Origin: Incurvaria masculella
Taxonomy: Eukaryota; Arthropoda; Insecta; Lepidoptera; Incurvariidae
Assembly: GCA_946894095.1 (NCBI GenBank)
Contig: OX335650.1
Span: 6,634,001 to 6,698,000, forward strand
Direction of reading: 5' to 3'
Length of the DNA: 64,000 nt
In this document: piece by piece, positions 1 to 11,895 of the stretch
Numbering within the stretch: position 1 is the first letter of the stretch
Layout of the letters: each line of letters begins with the position of its first letter
Notes under the pieces: model-generated
Told to the model about the DNA's origin: nothing
Databases searched by the model: none
The model's input: only the letters and a program-made list of their open reading frames with translations
Program-made: the position numbers and the translations under genes

Positions 1-227
1 AATATCCGTTATATTCCATTCGTTATGGATATTTTTTGATCATTAGTTACGTATAAAGAACTGTCTTTAAACCATTCCTGCTAAATTGAATTGTGCATTG
101 AAGTTTATAATTAGGGACTCATAATAAAAACAACTATTTCAAGATTCTACATACATATCACAGTCGTTTCAATAACGACGTAAAATGTCTTGGGCGTTCG
201 GCTTATGATTCCAAGGGTTTGTGAATT

Positions 228-300
228 TTACGGCTTTTCTCGCGGCGGCAAGAGACATTCTCCGACGTTTTGAGCTGATCGTTCAGCCCGTTTGTGAATG
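228..300 (-). repeat. Penelope-like terminal fragment
   Basis: Read on the minus strand this carries the block GGGCTGAACGATC then AAAACGTCGGAGAATG and a degenerate form of the GCGTGAAAAGCCGTAA end. The same block occurs at 4585-4760, 9560-9705 and 41951-42125, and its layout parallels the 3' end of the Penelope relic near 11900-11980. It is a short, decayed terminal piece with no coding content. Confidence 0.5.
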
Positions 301-2060
301 CATTAATTTTACTGATCATATATATTTTTTTTTTATTTTAATTAGGATATCCTCATCATGACAATGACTTAAGTTACTTTTTCTTGAATAAATACAACTA
401 ATATTCTAACAAAAAAATGTATTGTCAATAACAATATATTTTTTTTAAAACAATTAGTTACGTCTGTGTATTAAGAGCATAATATGTTGGTTGTTGTTCA
501 ATTTATTAAAAACATATTTCTGTGCAACCTAGAAAAAACGCAGCAGGAGATTAAATGTAAGAGATTTAATGTTGTCGTACTTCCCATATCAAATGACTTA
601 AATGTGTTTTCAGATGATGCTGTTTTCAGATGATGATGATGAGTTTTGGTAACTTAATCGAATGGATGCGAAGATATAATTATGAAGTTGAAGTTCGAAA
701 GAAAAACAAAAGTTTTTAAGTACACACAATTCACACACAGTAAAGTTCCGGAATTTCGGTCTCATTTGAAGTAAACAATGTAATGGTATTTATGACATAC
801 TTGTTTTGAGCATGTGAGTTGTGTAGGGAATTTCCATACTTCAAGAATACACTCCACAACTTCCTTTAGAGATTCATTCATCCTCTCGTTATTCGCTTTC
901 AGTTTCATTAGTCATTACAGCTCGGGAAGGAATGATATGATGTAACAATACGTTCACGTTGCAGTGGTAATACCATGAAAGGTGGAATGGGGAAGACCGG
1001 ACAGACCTTTTTAAAGATGGCCCCATCATATCCTGACCCTGTCAAGTTTTTTCAAACATGTTTAACTACCGCGGTAATCTAAAGTGTTATAGTAGAATAT
1101 ATCTGAATTTCACTAAGAACTATCTTTAAATTATACGATAAAAATATAGCCTAAATCTTGCATATATACTCAGAGCAAGCTATGCAAGCATTCAATGGCG
1201 GGACCCTTAAATCATTATCTGTGAAGGTAACATGAACATCTCATTCAATACATTATTGTTATAATCACATGTATTAGGTAAACGTGACGACCACGTTACA
1301 CACATGGATATAATGAAACAGTAATAAGTAATAAACACTCGCGAATCATAACTGTTAAAAAATCAAACGACTGGCAAAATAGCTGCTCGCTTATAAAACC
1401 AGAACTATTTTCCCGATTCGGATGCGGTCTCTACCTGCGAGTGAACCTATCAATTTCAGGAAAATAACCATCAGGTTTATTTACCTAACTTCTTTCATAT
1501 CTAAAATGCGGTACGTTAGGGTTATATATAATTAATATGGGTGTCATATTATTCAACCATATCCAAAAAACATGCAAAAAGTTTAAATGAAATAGAGTGG
1601 TGATTTCGTTTTTGAAAAAATGTTAAGCATTTACATGAGCAAACACGCAATAATACGCTAGGTTTGATAACAGAGATAACAATTCATGACATGAATTAAT
1701 AAGCAGATAGAAGTCAAGATGATCATAGGTATCATAATGAAGACATTACGAGCTACGCAGAGGTAGAATTAGAATGATTAAACCTTTTTTAATTGGTATT
1801 GTTATAGAAAATCTTGAAGTTTTTTAATAATAATAGAACTGGAGAGTAAAACGCATTCCGGTGAGAACAAGGTGGCTTGCCAGGACTTTTTTTTATACGG
1901 CTACTGATGAAATCTAATGGAGAGAAAAAGCAACATTTCTAATTTTAACTACTACCGACAAATATCAATGCAATGCGGTAGGTAGTGGATCCATTCGAGG
2001 GGAAAAAAAAAAAAGTAAGGAGGGTAGGTTACTAATCATAAATTTCTGTCTAAACCTAAA
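301..2060. other. AT-rich, no gene seen
   Basis: I see no coding exon, RNA gene or clear repeat end in this stretch. It is AT-rich with homopolymer A/T runs (poly-T near 325-336, poly-A near 2002-2013). Confidence 0.5.
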
Positions 2061-2094
2061 GTCGAATTAATCAACGAGACTTTTGCACGTTTTC

Positions 2095-2150
2095 ACCACC
2101 TCCAGCTACAAAAATTCAAAAGTTATCTTTCGGTTTAACCATGAATTTAT
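2095..2150 (+). repeat. Half copy of a foldback MITE
   Basis: CACCACCTCCAGCTAC followed by AAGTTATCTTTCGGTT matches the arms of the foldback element at 34545-34660. Only about half the element is present. Confidence 0.35.
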
Positions 2151-2564
2151 TTCCTTTCATTTTTATTTCATTTATTTAAACTTTTTGTTAGTCAAACTAC
2201 ACTAAGTTACGTCGCTTTACGGGTTTACAAAACGTATTTTCTCCATCCACAATTATGACATACACACTTAGATCTAAATTACTTACTAATGTACTTACTT
2301 ATTAATATACAATATAACAGAAAGTTAACTATCGAATTTCAGGTAGCTAGAGGTGGTGGTATATGATGAAGCGTTCGGATATTCTTTCTAGATAACTGGA
2401 TGCTAGTAAATGTTTAGTGATCGGCTGCATACAGTTGGTGAATAGGATGTACTAATTTTAATGCATCAAAAACACACAGAAAAATAGCCGCACATAGAAC
2501 AAATATTTCGGTGTTAAGATATCTGAAAAACTTTTACCAGGTGGCTCGAAAAGAGAACGAAATA

Positions 2565-2697
2565 ACCAGTGAGGTAAATTAAAAAAATAAACAAAATAAA
2601 GGGGGCCCCCGTGCAAAAAACGTGTTTTTTTGGTGTTAAATGTTGTACAATGGTACGGAACCCTTCGTGTGCAAATCTAACTCGCACTTGGCCGGAA
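2565..2697 (+). repeat. GTCC-microsatellite repeat, right end only
   Basis: The stretch ends in the family signature GGTACGGAACCCTTCGTGTG and CTCGCACTTGGCCGG. The left hairpin and the GTCC microsatellite are missing, so this is a truncated copy. Confidence 0.7.
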
Positions 2698-3970
2698 GCA
2701 GACTTACTTTGAGACAATGGCGACTATTCTATCGTTCCGAAACCATGTAAGCCCGCAGATTAGTTATTCTGTGAATATGACTACTTTTCTTACGTAATAG
2801 GTTTTAGAGTCAGTTCGCGTAAGTTACCATTTCGCTTTGAGTTACAAATATTCATAGGGGCAACAGGAAATCTCCGAATTATCCGTCGAGTTCACCACCG
2901 TCGTACTCATTTAAGAGCATCCTTACACCTTAACATTTTCGACCAATTTTTGCGAAACGAGATAACCAGAGCCCGACCCCGCTTAGTTAGAGCAGCTCGG
3001 AATAAATCTTTCGAAATGTGACCACAAACAGGTTTTTTAATTGTTACCTTGTAGAAATTCAAAAAAGTTAAACATTAACCTTAACTAAATTGGTAGGTAA
3101 TAACGCTTATTAAAATGATATTTAAATCAATATCAGTTACAATTACCTGACTTGAACATTTTTTTCATGTTCTCATTCTGTTCAGTCATAATATTCAGGA
3201 TCTTAACGCAAACAAACATGGTATTTTTGCATTGAACCCCTTTCCCTCGGGACTGTGATGTGACGGGCTAATTATGTGCAATATTAAGACATCTTTGTAC
3301 TATAATAACAATCATATTCGGGAGCCGAAAATATTATACACGATGATGTAGCGCTACAAGGTTTTTACATTCGGAAGTATTGACGAACAAGCCTTCACAT
3401 TACGCATTTCATTCGACGAGGAACCCCGTCGAGTGAAATTTTAAAAATAATAACCACGATAATATAAAAGCCATCAACTGGAAGCTTTGCTATTTCATTG
3501 CTCGGTTAGGTTTACAGGCGCTAATAAATTATTCATAGGATACACGGTCTTCTGGGCAATGCATTTTGCATATAAAAACTATACGATACTATCTATAGAC
3601 GCCGGTAAATAACTATAAGCCTCCCAGCTTCTCACATAAATCCCAGACGATCGTCGATTATAGAGGAGCTGTTCAAAAGTAACTATTGCCTGTATAACAG
3701 TATTTTTGAAGAGTCCAAAACGGATAGGGCTTTCGAACTTTCACAGGGACTCTAAAACCATGCCAGCTAGCCAGGCACGTTTTAATTTCATAATTGAAGG
3801 ATACAGTCCCCATTGTATGATTGAGCGATTGTACCCATTGTACTTTCGGGTACCCTATGAATAAATAATTTACAGGATCCGTTGGTTCTAATTGGTAAAT
3901 TATATACAGTAAATTGGTACAATCCTTGCCTGTTCCTTGTCGAGCGATAGTATGTAGAAAGATGACGGAG
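2698..3970. other. No gene seen
   Basis: This stretch is AT-rich with no convincing exon or repeat boundary. A short self-complementary stretch (CATTCGACGAGG...CCCCGTCGAGTG) lies near 3410-3438. Confidence 0.4.
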
Positions 3971-3975
3971 ACATT

Positions 3976-4190
3976 ATACAGCTCGTGGTCTAGGGGACTT
4001 TTAAGCGAGAGGTTGTGGATTCAAATCCTCGCCCGGTCATGCACCAATTTCTTTCTCTTTATGAGTTGTATAAGTTCATTTCGTACGAATGCGAGCTGTT
4101 CCATGGTCCGGATCCCATCTTAAACTAGGTGGTAGGGTTAATCCTGCCCTGGTTAGTACCATCGCATTGAATTAACGATCAGCTGCGATA
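3976..4190 (+). mobile_element. SINE, tRNA-headed, 3'-truncated
   Basis: The head has a pol III box A-like TGGTCTAGGGGAC and a box B-like GTGGATTCAAATCC, followed by the family link CGGTCATGCACC, then the body block ending ACCATCGCATTG. The tail half (TTTTCCATCCAGTTCAATG onward) is absent. The tRNA-like head is part of the SINE and not a functional tRNA gene. Confidence 0.75.
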
Positions 4191-4359
4191 TATCAGCATC
4201 AGAATAAAGCTGTTTCGCCCTTCGAGAAGAAAATACACCTGCAGGAAGTCACCTGCACAAAATTATAAATAAATGAAATAAAAGTTTGCAAGCACGTATA
4301 AAATATAAATAGGGCGGTAATGGTGTTGTTTCTTCAACAAACACGTAAGGAAAATAAGG

Positions 4360-4570
4360 AAGGCTTATCTTGACTTTTGGGTCGTCCCCTTTTTGTGTCC
4401 CTCGCCGTAATCCTTAAGGCAGGAGGTGAAGGCGAGCCCGGATGCAAGAACCGGACCGGGAACTGCGGGAATACGCGGGAATGACAGGCTCAGGAAGTGG
4501 GAGTTCCTATCCTGACACAAATGTTTGTAACGTAAAAGCTGTAATATTTTGGCGTCCGCCATTTTCTGAC
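4360..4570. other. GC-richer patch, unassigned
   Basis: This is GC-richer than its surroundings. Short frames exist on both strands, but none shows a recognisable domain or a splice-bounded exon. Confidence 0.3.
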
Positions 4571-4584
4571 TAAAGTGTTGGTTG

Positions 4585-4760
4585 TTATACATGTTTGAAA
4601 GTATGTTACGGCTTTTCACGCGGCAGGAAGATACATTCTCCGACGTTCATCATCATTCAGCCCGTTGTCAAGGAGGCATCCGCCGCGTTCGTACGCAGCA
4701 GACGACTGAGGTGACCGCTAGTCTCGCCGTGGTCGTAAATCGTAGCTGTGAGTGGGGGCG
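4585..4760 (-). repeat. Penelope-like terminal fragment
   Basis: Read on the minus strand it contains CTGCTGCGTACGAACG, GGATGCCTCCTTGACAACGG and GAGAATGTATCTTCC, then GCGTGAAAAGCCGTAAC. This is nearly the reverse complement of 9560-9705. The GAAACGTC core seen in the other copies is damaged here. Confidence 0.6.
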
Positions 4761-5047
4761 GAAGCGGAAATGTGTTTGCCTGCGGTCCGAACTTCAGACG
4801 ACAGGCAGTATGAGCTGACAATATCGTCGCCGATATTATCGTCTCCTTTGACCCTCCTATAAAAGTATCATGTTGGTTGTTATGTTAATATTGTAGCATC
4901 TTAGATGGAGGATTATTGGAGAAAATATTTTATTGGCTTTGATCTAGTTATTTAAGTCAGAATTTTGCTTTTACTATAAATAAATAAATCTTCCGAAATG
5001 GGTCCGATTTCTAGTATCAAAGATCAGTAAGCCTAAAACCTAAACTC

Positions 5048-5436
5048 GTCAGCCTCAGTGGCCCAGTGGCGCGACACTTCGGCGATCGCTCTCCGAAGTT
5101 AAGCAACGCTGGGTCCGGTCTGGTCTTGGATGGGTGACCATTCGACCGTTGAGAGAGGCTGGCCGTGGTTCGGATTCCACGTTAAGCTGTAGGTCCCCTT
5201 TCTTACTTACTAGGTGGTAGGGTTTATCCCGCCCGGGTTGGTACCATCGCATTGGATGAACGATGGTCGAAGCGGCAATGAAAATTGTCCGTGTTTTCCA
5301 TCCAGTTCAATGTAGCCGTGCAATATAAGGAAGGTCCTGGCATGGCACCTAGTTCCCATGTGGTGTGTTGGGCTAATACCATGACAGAACTTGTGGTATT
5401 AGCCATCCATGTCCAGTCACATAAAAAGAAATAAAC
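5048..5436 (+). mobile_element. SINE with 5S rRNA-derived head, full length
   Basis: The first 95 bases carry the 5S rRNA internal promoter region: CCGAAGTTAAGCAACGCTGG (box A region) and GGTCTTGGATGGGTGACC (intermediate element and box C). The body GTGGTTCGGATTCCACG, GGTACCATCGCATTGGATGA, TTTTCCATCCAGTTCAATG and GTATTAGCCATCCATGTCC follows, with an A-rich tail. The body is shared with the tRNA-headed SINEs in this window. A sister copy at 56467 is nearly identical. This is a SINE3-type element, not a 5S gene. Confidence 0.88.
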
Positions 5437-5737
5437 GAAAACGGCAAAATACTACTGAAAACGGCAACAGCCGAAATAATATCACTAGTCCTAGGCTGCC
5501 TATGCGCCTGTGTGCCGATTCGGATTCCGCGTCCTGAAATAGAAATAAAAATATAGTTTTGATGCATGTGTCCAAAATGTATGATTTTACGGACACTTAA
5601 ATGAGTCTTAAACAAATTTATTAAATTTGTATGATGCCTTGTATGAAGATCATCAAGTGAGGAAAAGGACAGGACTAGCGACCGAAACCCATCCGAAAAT
5701 ACAGACCGTAATACAGCGAAGCAACATTCTAGTCATA

Positions 5738-5907
5738 GTACATACATTGACGGTAGCACCGGCCAGTCAGTTCGCGTATGAATTCATTTACTCCTGATGT
5801 TATCGGGTTTGAACGACACGTAAGAACTGCACAGTACTAACATTCGATGGTGCATGTCACGAATTGGTAAGCGAATTGACTGTCCGGCGCTACCGTCAGT
5901 ATGTTAT
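5738..5907. mobile_element. Short MITE with about 45-bp inverted repeats
   Basis: The left arm TTGACGGTAGCACCGGCCAG is mirrored at the right by CTGTCCGGCGCTACCGTCAG with few mismatches. The arms also extend outward into ACATAC/GTATGT. The core is about 80 bp with no coding capacity, as expected of a non-autonomous DNA transposon. No target duplication could be fixed. Confidence 0.65.
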
Positions 5908-6107
5908 CACTAAAACGTAGCTACGCTGCCGCTATACGGATGTGTTTCGGTTACTTACTCCATGGTGGAAACGGAACTGCTTCAGTTGGCAACATGTTAC
6001 AGAGTGTTTCGGGATATGTAGGAGACACTTCGGGAATAGAGAGTACTAACTATTAGAAGAAAATGAAACTTTTTTTAAAATAAAATTTCAACTAGGATTA
6101 AACCTCG

Positions 6108-6195
6108 TTTTTAGGGTTCCGTACACAAAGGGTGAAAACGGAACCCTATTACTAAGCCTCCGCTGTCCGTCCGTCCGTCCGTCCTTTGGGTACAA
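6108..6195 (+). repeat. GTCC-microsatellite repeat, left end only
   Basis: It has the family left hairpin (AGGGTTCCGTACACAAAGGG...ACGGAACCCT), then TAAGCCTCCGCT and (GTCC)n. It is truncated just after the microsatellite. Confidence 0.75.
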
Positions 6196-6429
6196 AACCT
6201 AAAAAAGTAGTTTTGGAGGATACACCGAAAAACTGTTTCGAGTGAGAGAAATATTTACATAATTTATTGGGTGTAGATTAATTAAGAACAGGATTCGTAA
6301 CTCATCCTTCTTAATTAAAGACATGAAAATGGCGATATTCCCTCATTATAATATTTACAGAAAAAAAATTGATAGCAATATTTGTTATATTTGCGGTTGT
6401 TTAATACATTTCTGTTTAAACTTCAGCAT

Positions 6430-6575
6430 AAAACCAGACCCAGACACTAGATTTTCTATGTTTTCGATCTAGTTCAATGCCACCGAGAATTACAAGTTAG
6501 GTTCATGGTACCTAGTGGTTGATATCATATCAGAATGTGTAGTATTAACCATGCATATCCAGCTCCTTAAAAAAT
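6430..6575 (+). mobile_element. SINE tail fragment, degenerate
   Basis: The SINE 3' body is recognisable as GATCTAGTTCAATGCC, CATGGTACCTAG and GTATTAACCATGCATATCCAG. The head is missing and divergence is high. Confidence 0.5.
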
Positions 6576-6661
6576 CTCCTTTTTGTAACCTAAGCAACCT
6601 TATAGTTATCAGCGATAGAGTTCAGGTGCACCCCTTTGCCTGTTGGATATTTTATATGTAA

Positions 6662-6990
6662 CTAACCATACTGATATTAGCCCAATACACCACATTCCGG
6701 AAATAATTAGGTGACATGCCTCTACCTTCCCTCTATCTTACACGAACTGGATGGAAAACACGGACAATTTTTCATTCCCGCTTCGACCATAGTTTCATCC
6801 AATGCAGTGGTATCAATCCTTAAGGGGACCTACCGTTTAACATGGATTCCGAACCATGGACCAGCTCGCATTCATGACGAAATGCACTTATCCAACTCAG
6901 AATGAGAGAGACAGTGGTGCATGAACGGGACGGGGATTTGAACCCAGACCACTGGAATGCAAGACCTGAGCTACTAAGCCACAATCCGTT
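6662..6990 (-). mobile_element. SINE, tRNA-headed, minus strand
   Basis: Read on the minus strand it has the box B-like GGGTTCAAATCCCCG, the CGTTCATGCACCACTGTC link, GGTTCGGAATCCATG and the body block TTTTCCATCCAGTTCGTG, ending in the ATATCAGTATGG tail. It is nearly full length with internal changes. Confidence 0.75.
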
Positions 6991-7814
6991 CAATACCGAC
7001 GAATATGGAGAAGCATATTTTACGGTTTCACGATTGCCAAAGGCCTTGCAATGATTAGGAAGATGTTAATTTTCGCCAGCGACTCTCTAGGGAGAAGTTT
7101 CCAGTGAGCGCGGTCGACGCCACGCTGCCACCGACCCGACACTTTCCATTCTGATGGATTACGTAATCGCAATGACGAAACGCAGAGCCCTCTCTCATTT
7201 ACTTTCCGGCTAAAAGAGCAATAAAACCAACGATATTGCGAGCTCGACTTTAACCGTAACTTACATTGAAAGAAGGTTATGACACATGGAACGTTCTAGT
7301 GCATTTTACTCAATGAACGTTGTGAGAGGCGACCTAAAAATGTACCTTCTCTTTTAAGGGTTCCGTCGCAAAAAATGCATCAGGGACATTTTTGGAATCG
7401 CAAAAGTTTTTGTCTGGCTGACCACACATTCATATACGTCTGTAAACATTGGTTCGATTATCATGAAAAAAATCGCGCAAGCATCACACATCTGATTGGT
7501 TAGATATCCAAAAAATAATATAATAAACATATATATAATATAATAAAATAATAAACAAGAAAAAAACATACTTGTTCTTCATTTACGTACAGTTAAATTT
7601 CACTGTACAGTATAATTAGAAATGTATATACCTAATAAATGAACACTTTTAAATAATGCTCGAGCAAATATTTCATCCCAAAAGCGATAAAATCTTCGAA
7701 AATTCTCATCAGAAAAATGTGAAAAGACTGTAACGTAAAAATATATAGCAGGTTTGTATACCATTACTATTGCCAAAAGTATGAAATTATCATTGTATAT
7801 CTTTTGAAGATATC

Positions 7815-7940
7815 AAGTGGTGTCAAGTAGCACCTGGCTGGCCGGCATGGTTTTCGCAGCCCCCCTGAATGGTCGAAAACCCATGAGCGTCATAGGCCCT
7901 ACGTCCTGGCGTACGGCATATGCCGCGCATAACATAAAAA
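7815..7940 (+). repeat. Dispersed repeat, pair with 33395-33510
   Basis: The blocks GGCCGGCATGGTTTTCGCAG, AACCCATGAGCG and CATATGCCGCGC occur in the same order and strand at 33395-33510. I do not recognise the family, and the ends are not determinable from two copies. Confidence 0.55.
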
Positions 7941-8741
7941 TATCTTTAACCTCGTGTTTTCTTTACCTAATGCTGGAGTCTGGAAATGAGAAAAGCATCG
8001 TTGATTAAACCGGTGTAAGCTGAACTTAACTAATTATTAGTTTGTAGCCCTAAATAAGTAAACTGTCCAAGTTTAATGAAGGCAGGAAAGCGGAACATCT
8101 GAGCAAAATTTCATCGGCGTTTTAAGATTTGGCAAAAACAAAGGTTTCAGAATTAGGAAGACAAAAGCAGGGGGTGATGATGAGCATTGTTTTAATCCTA
8201 AATTGTTAACAGTATGTGACAACCAAATTCTTGCACAGATTGTGTTCTCGCATTGTATTGTTGATTCATCATCCGTAGACAGTACACTGCACTCGGATTT
8301 GTCATATTTTAACATTTTAACATTAGCCAATTCAGCTAAACAAAACACAGCTGATTTTTTTTTTACGTCCGCTTACATAATCTAAATTTATAAAATTGTT
8401 TGTGTACAAAATATTGTAATATTCCTCCAGATTAGATGAAATAGAAATTAAAAACAGATTGCCCTCTGTTTTTGCAATTTATGTTGAACTTTCAATTGCT
8501 GACAAATATTTCTCCTTACGATCGTTATTTCGGTGCAATCATCATAACAAATTCAAGAAATTAAGCCAAATAAAAAAACATGTTATTTGGATTAAATTAC
8601 TAAGATCGTCTTTTACTTTAGCGGATTGTCTGGGATTATTTTTTTACGTAAATTCGATGAAAGTCTTAATTGAGGTTCGGTTGAGGTGCGGCCTCAACAT
8701 TCATGTAATGAAATAGCGTACCGCGCGAAGCTTAAACTAAC

Positions 8742-8987
8742 ATACTTGGACCATTCATGGCCGCTTCGACCATATGTTCATCCAATGTGATGGTACCACC
8801 CGGGCAGACTTAAACCCTACCAGCTAGTAGGTTTTACATGGATTCCGAACCATGGAGCAGCTCGCATTCGTGACGAAATCCAACTCAAAACGAGAATGAA
8901 AGTGGTGCAAGAACGGGGCGAGGATTTGAACCCAGACCTTTGGTATGCTAGGCAAGTCCCCGCGCCACTAGACTACGAGCCGCTCGA
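8742..8987 (-). mobile_element. SINE, tRNA-headed, minus strand, tail-truncated
   Basis: On the minus strand a well-kept head, GGCTCGTAGTCTAGTGGCG (box A) and GGGTTCAAATCCTCGCCC (box B), is followed by the first half of the body up to GATGGTCGAAGCGG. The last 150 bp of the family are absent. Confidence 0.8.
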
Positions 8988-9559
8988 AATTTTATGATAT
9001 ATGCATTATGATAGCGCGGCTTGTATATACTATCGAACTGATTATCATCTCACTACATGGCTAATTAAGTACACTTTAAATTTAACTGAGTGACATTTCT
9101 AGAAAAAATATGAGCCTGGCAAAATTGGCGAGACATCGTGACTGTGGAGGAAAAAGGTCTTGTCAGCTACATGAGATTCCATTTGAACCTGTAAATAAAT
9201 ACATAGTCACATCGAATTTATGATTTAATTTTACGAAAATATATTCGAGACGACCGTTAGGCCAATTTAATGTTATATTTGTTTTTTAATATGGAATGGC
9301 TTCTATAGCCGGTTTGCGCAAGAAAAACGGTGCTTGTGAACGATTTTAGATCTCGCAACTGCTAGTTGGCACAAACTGAAATGTGGCTTCTGCATATTCA
9401 GACGGTCACAGCGCAGTCGGGCAGCCATTTTTGCTCTTAGTTTTGCAGCAATCGTCAAAGGAAATGCATTGCTTTGACGAATTGAAAGTATACACATTGA
9501 TCTCACGCTTCACTGTTTTCAAACGTTCATACTAACGATACTTTTTCATATGACTGCCG

Positions 9560-9705
9560 TATAACTAACGACTGCAGTCGTCTGCTGCGTACGAACGTGG
9601 CGGATGCCTCCTTGACAACGGGCTGAATGATTGACTCGAAACGTCGGAGAATGTCTCTTCCTGCCGCGTGAAAAGCCGTAACAGTTTTCAAACATGTTCA
9701 TACTA
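9560..9705 (+). repeat. Penelope-like terminal fragment
   Basis: It contains GCAGTCGTCTGCTGCGTACG, TGCCTCCTTGACAACGGGCT, then CTCGAAACGTCGGAGAATG and GCGTGAAAAGCCGTAACAG. The order CTGA-like, GAAAC, then GTGAAAAGCCGTAA parallels the ribozyme-bearing 3' end of the Penelope relic at 11890-11985. The CTGAATGA block does not fit the strict hammerhead core CTGANGA, so I call it only a relic. Confidence 0.6.
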
Positions 9706-9804
9706 ACGTTTTGTTTTTTTGTTGAAGTAGGTATTAGTAGTTTTCATTGCAAGCTGTATAAATGGCAGCGCAAGGTTTATGTTATATATAGTTCTTAAAT
9801 GCGT

Positions 9805-10382
9805 GGTCGACCAAATATCATGATGTTTCTTTTTTACAATTCTCTGAAATAAAATTTAGGTATTATTTGAAAGTATTTGTAAGTATTTTGTTAAAGTAAC
9901 CTATAGAAATTTTGTATAAGTTATTATTGCAGTTATTAAATGCACACATGATACATAATGATTTAATTGGTTTATTAAGAAATGTTACCACTTTAGATGA
10001 GACTGTATGCCGCAAGTCATCTACAAGGATCGTCATTGATTAAAAGATCATTTATGTTTCTGAAAGTCGAGGGCTAGAGTAGAATATTATCACAGCGCAG
10101 TCGGCCAAATATGATGTTTATTTTTTTAAATTCTCTGATATAAAATTTAGGTATTATTTGAAAGTATTTGTACGTATTGTATTAAAGTAACTTATAGAGG
10201 TTTTGTATAAGTTATTATTGTAGTTATTAAATCCACACATGATGCATAATAATTTAATTTGTTTTTTAAGAAATGTTACTATTTTAGATGTGACTACATG
10301 CCGCAAGGCATCTACCAGGATAGTCATTGATTAAAAGATAATTTGTGTTTCTGAAAGTCGAGGGCTAGAGTAGAATATTATC
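9805..10382. repeat. Tandem duplication, about 290-bp unit, two copies
   Basis: Unit 1 (about 9805-10099) and unit 2 (about 10100-10382) share GGTATTATTTGAAAGTATTT, GTATAAGTTATTATTG, CATTGATTAAAAGAT and AAAGTCGAGGGCTAGAGTAG in the same order. They differ by scattered substitutions and small indels. Neither copy has a coding frame. Confidence 0.85.
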
Positions 10383-10522
10383 CCATGAAAAAAATAGGGT
10401 GTCGATACACACGGCTGCTGATCGCTAGTTCCACGGAAAATATTCCGTGGCTAGTTCTATTTTCTTGAATTTTGCTTAACACGCTGCCTTTGCTAAAATT
10501 AATATTACAGGGCATGCACAAT

Positions 10523-10800
10523 TATGGACGAGCAGTTCGTGCAGAGGCGCAGGGACTTTACCTCAGAGGTCTGGGTTCTTGCCGTGTTCATTAAGAACTT
10601 TATTTTTGGTTCTGATTTTAGATCTCTGATTTTTTTATTTCGTCACGAATGCGAGTATTTGTATTTGTATTTATGAATCCTCCTTTGGGACGCAGGGAAC
10701 ACTTGGAATCGTCAAAGAGAAGGTCCTCTTTCCCTGCTATAGGTGGCTGGGTTATAAGCCCGGCCAGCTTGGTACCATCGCATTAGATGAAAGATGGTGT
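10523..10800 (+). mobile_element. SINE, tRNA-headed, internally damaged
   Basis: A head (AGAGGCGCAGGGACTTTACC, GAGGTCTGGGTTCTTGCC) is followed by diverged sequence. CGTCACGAATGCGAG and GGTACCATCGCATTAGATGA then reappear at 10643-10790. The downstream half of the body is lost. Confidence 0.6.
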
Positions 10801-11034
10801 CGTGTAGACACTCCCTGTTACGAATAAACACGGATCAACCTCTGAATTGTTATAACATGTTTTGTCACATTCGATCGAATTTGAAACTGCATTCTAAAGC
10901 ACAATTCTGAGGTCGATTTTGGTTTACAAGTAAATCCTACCGTGTTTGCGCAGGCAAAACGCAGGTTTTTCTGAAGGATTATAGCTTACCTTCTCGTAGG
11001 TGTCACTATCCAGCATTCCTTCGATTTTGCTGAT

Positions 11035-11857
11035 GCTCTGAATATAATTGAAAACAAGCTAGTCCAAAATGATATTTCGATTGAGCACACAAGGCTCATA
11101 GAACACTGTTAACGCCAAAATGATTTTTTGTGGCAGGGTAGCTAATACATCCAACTCGACAGAGTTTCCATGGTGTCTCCAGTCGCGTCAGTGGTGGCAA
11201 ATATCTTCATGAAGGACTTCGAAGAACGGGCGCTCAGATCTGCTGCACACCCTCCGATCGTATGGTTCCGCAATGTAGGCGACACCTTTGCCATCATGAA
11301 AAATGGACGGACCCATCTGGACTGTTTTCTTCAGCACATTAATGGTATGCACAAACAGATCAAGTTCACCACGGAAGTAGAGAAGGAGAGTAGATTGGCA
11401 TTTCTGGATGTATTAGTTATACGGAAGCCGGATGGCACGCTAGGTCACACTGTGTACCGAAAGCCGACACATACAGACAGATATCTAACCAACGTGCCCA
11501 CTCCCGTCATAATTCTGCTCAGCTGAGGTTCGTGGTGAGCTCGTTAATGAATCGAGCACATAAAATATGTGATCAAGACGATGCTTGGTTCGAGAATCCA
11601 TTGAAATCTGCAGACATGCAAACTTCAACAGGGACGACAGCATCAGACTCTCTCCGTCTTGGACTCCACTAAATGCTCAGCATAGACTGAAGGGCACGCA
11701 AGTAAAAGTGGCACCAGCTGACACCGTTAGCTATGTGTGCACGGAACCCTATATATCTATGGTGCAGCAAATTGACAACCTACCCGCATCAACGAGGCAG
11801 CCCGAACCTACCCACACCTACAATCTTCGCAGCCGACGCCCGCCAGTTACCGTTTGA
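11035..11857 (+). pseudogene. Penelope-like RT / endonuclease, broken
   Basis: Family: Penelope-like elements encode an RT related to telomerase followed by a GIY-YIG endonuclease. Seen here: the RT segment at 11170-11526 has SPVASVVANIFMKDFEERAL, where the family has a GSPLSP-type block. It continues with the active-site region FRNVGDT, in which the first of the paired aspartates has become glycine, and then FLDVLVIRKPDGTLG and VYRKPTHTDRYL. A stop follows at 11524. About 60 bp later, in another frame, the element's C-terminal tail (SIEICRHANFNRDDSIRLS) resumes at 11585. The sequence that should hold the GIY-YIG core is missing at the junction near 11580. Upstream, the frame is also closed by a stop near 11110. 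The copy cannot encode a working enzyme. Confidence 0.85.
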
Positions 11858-11895
11858 CGAGCCGGGCTGTCCGACGTAACTCCGGGGCAACGAAG

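Noticed and set aside
4365..4818. Overlapping frames on both strands near 4.4-4.8 kb
   Set aside because: Most of 4585-4760 is a Penelope-type terminal repeat. The frames carry no protein signature.
5048..5140. 5S rRNA gene
   Set aside because: Only the internal promoter part matches. The sequence runs into a SINE body and the same fusion recurs at 35285 and 56467.
8925..8985. tRNA gene on the minus strand
   Set aside because: Box A and box B are present but no acceptor stem or anticodon arm pairs properly, and the sequence continues as the SINE found elsewhere.
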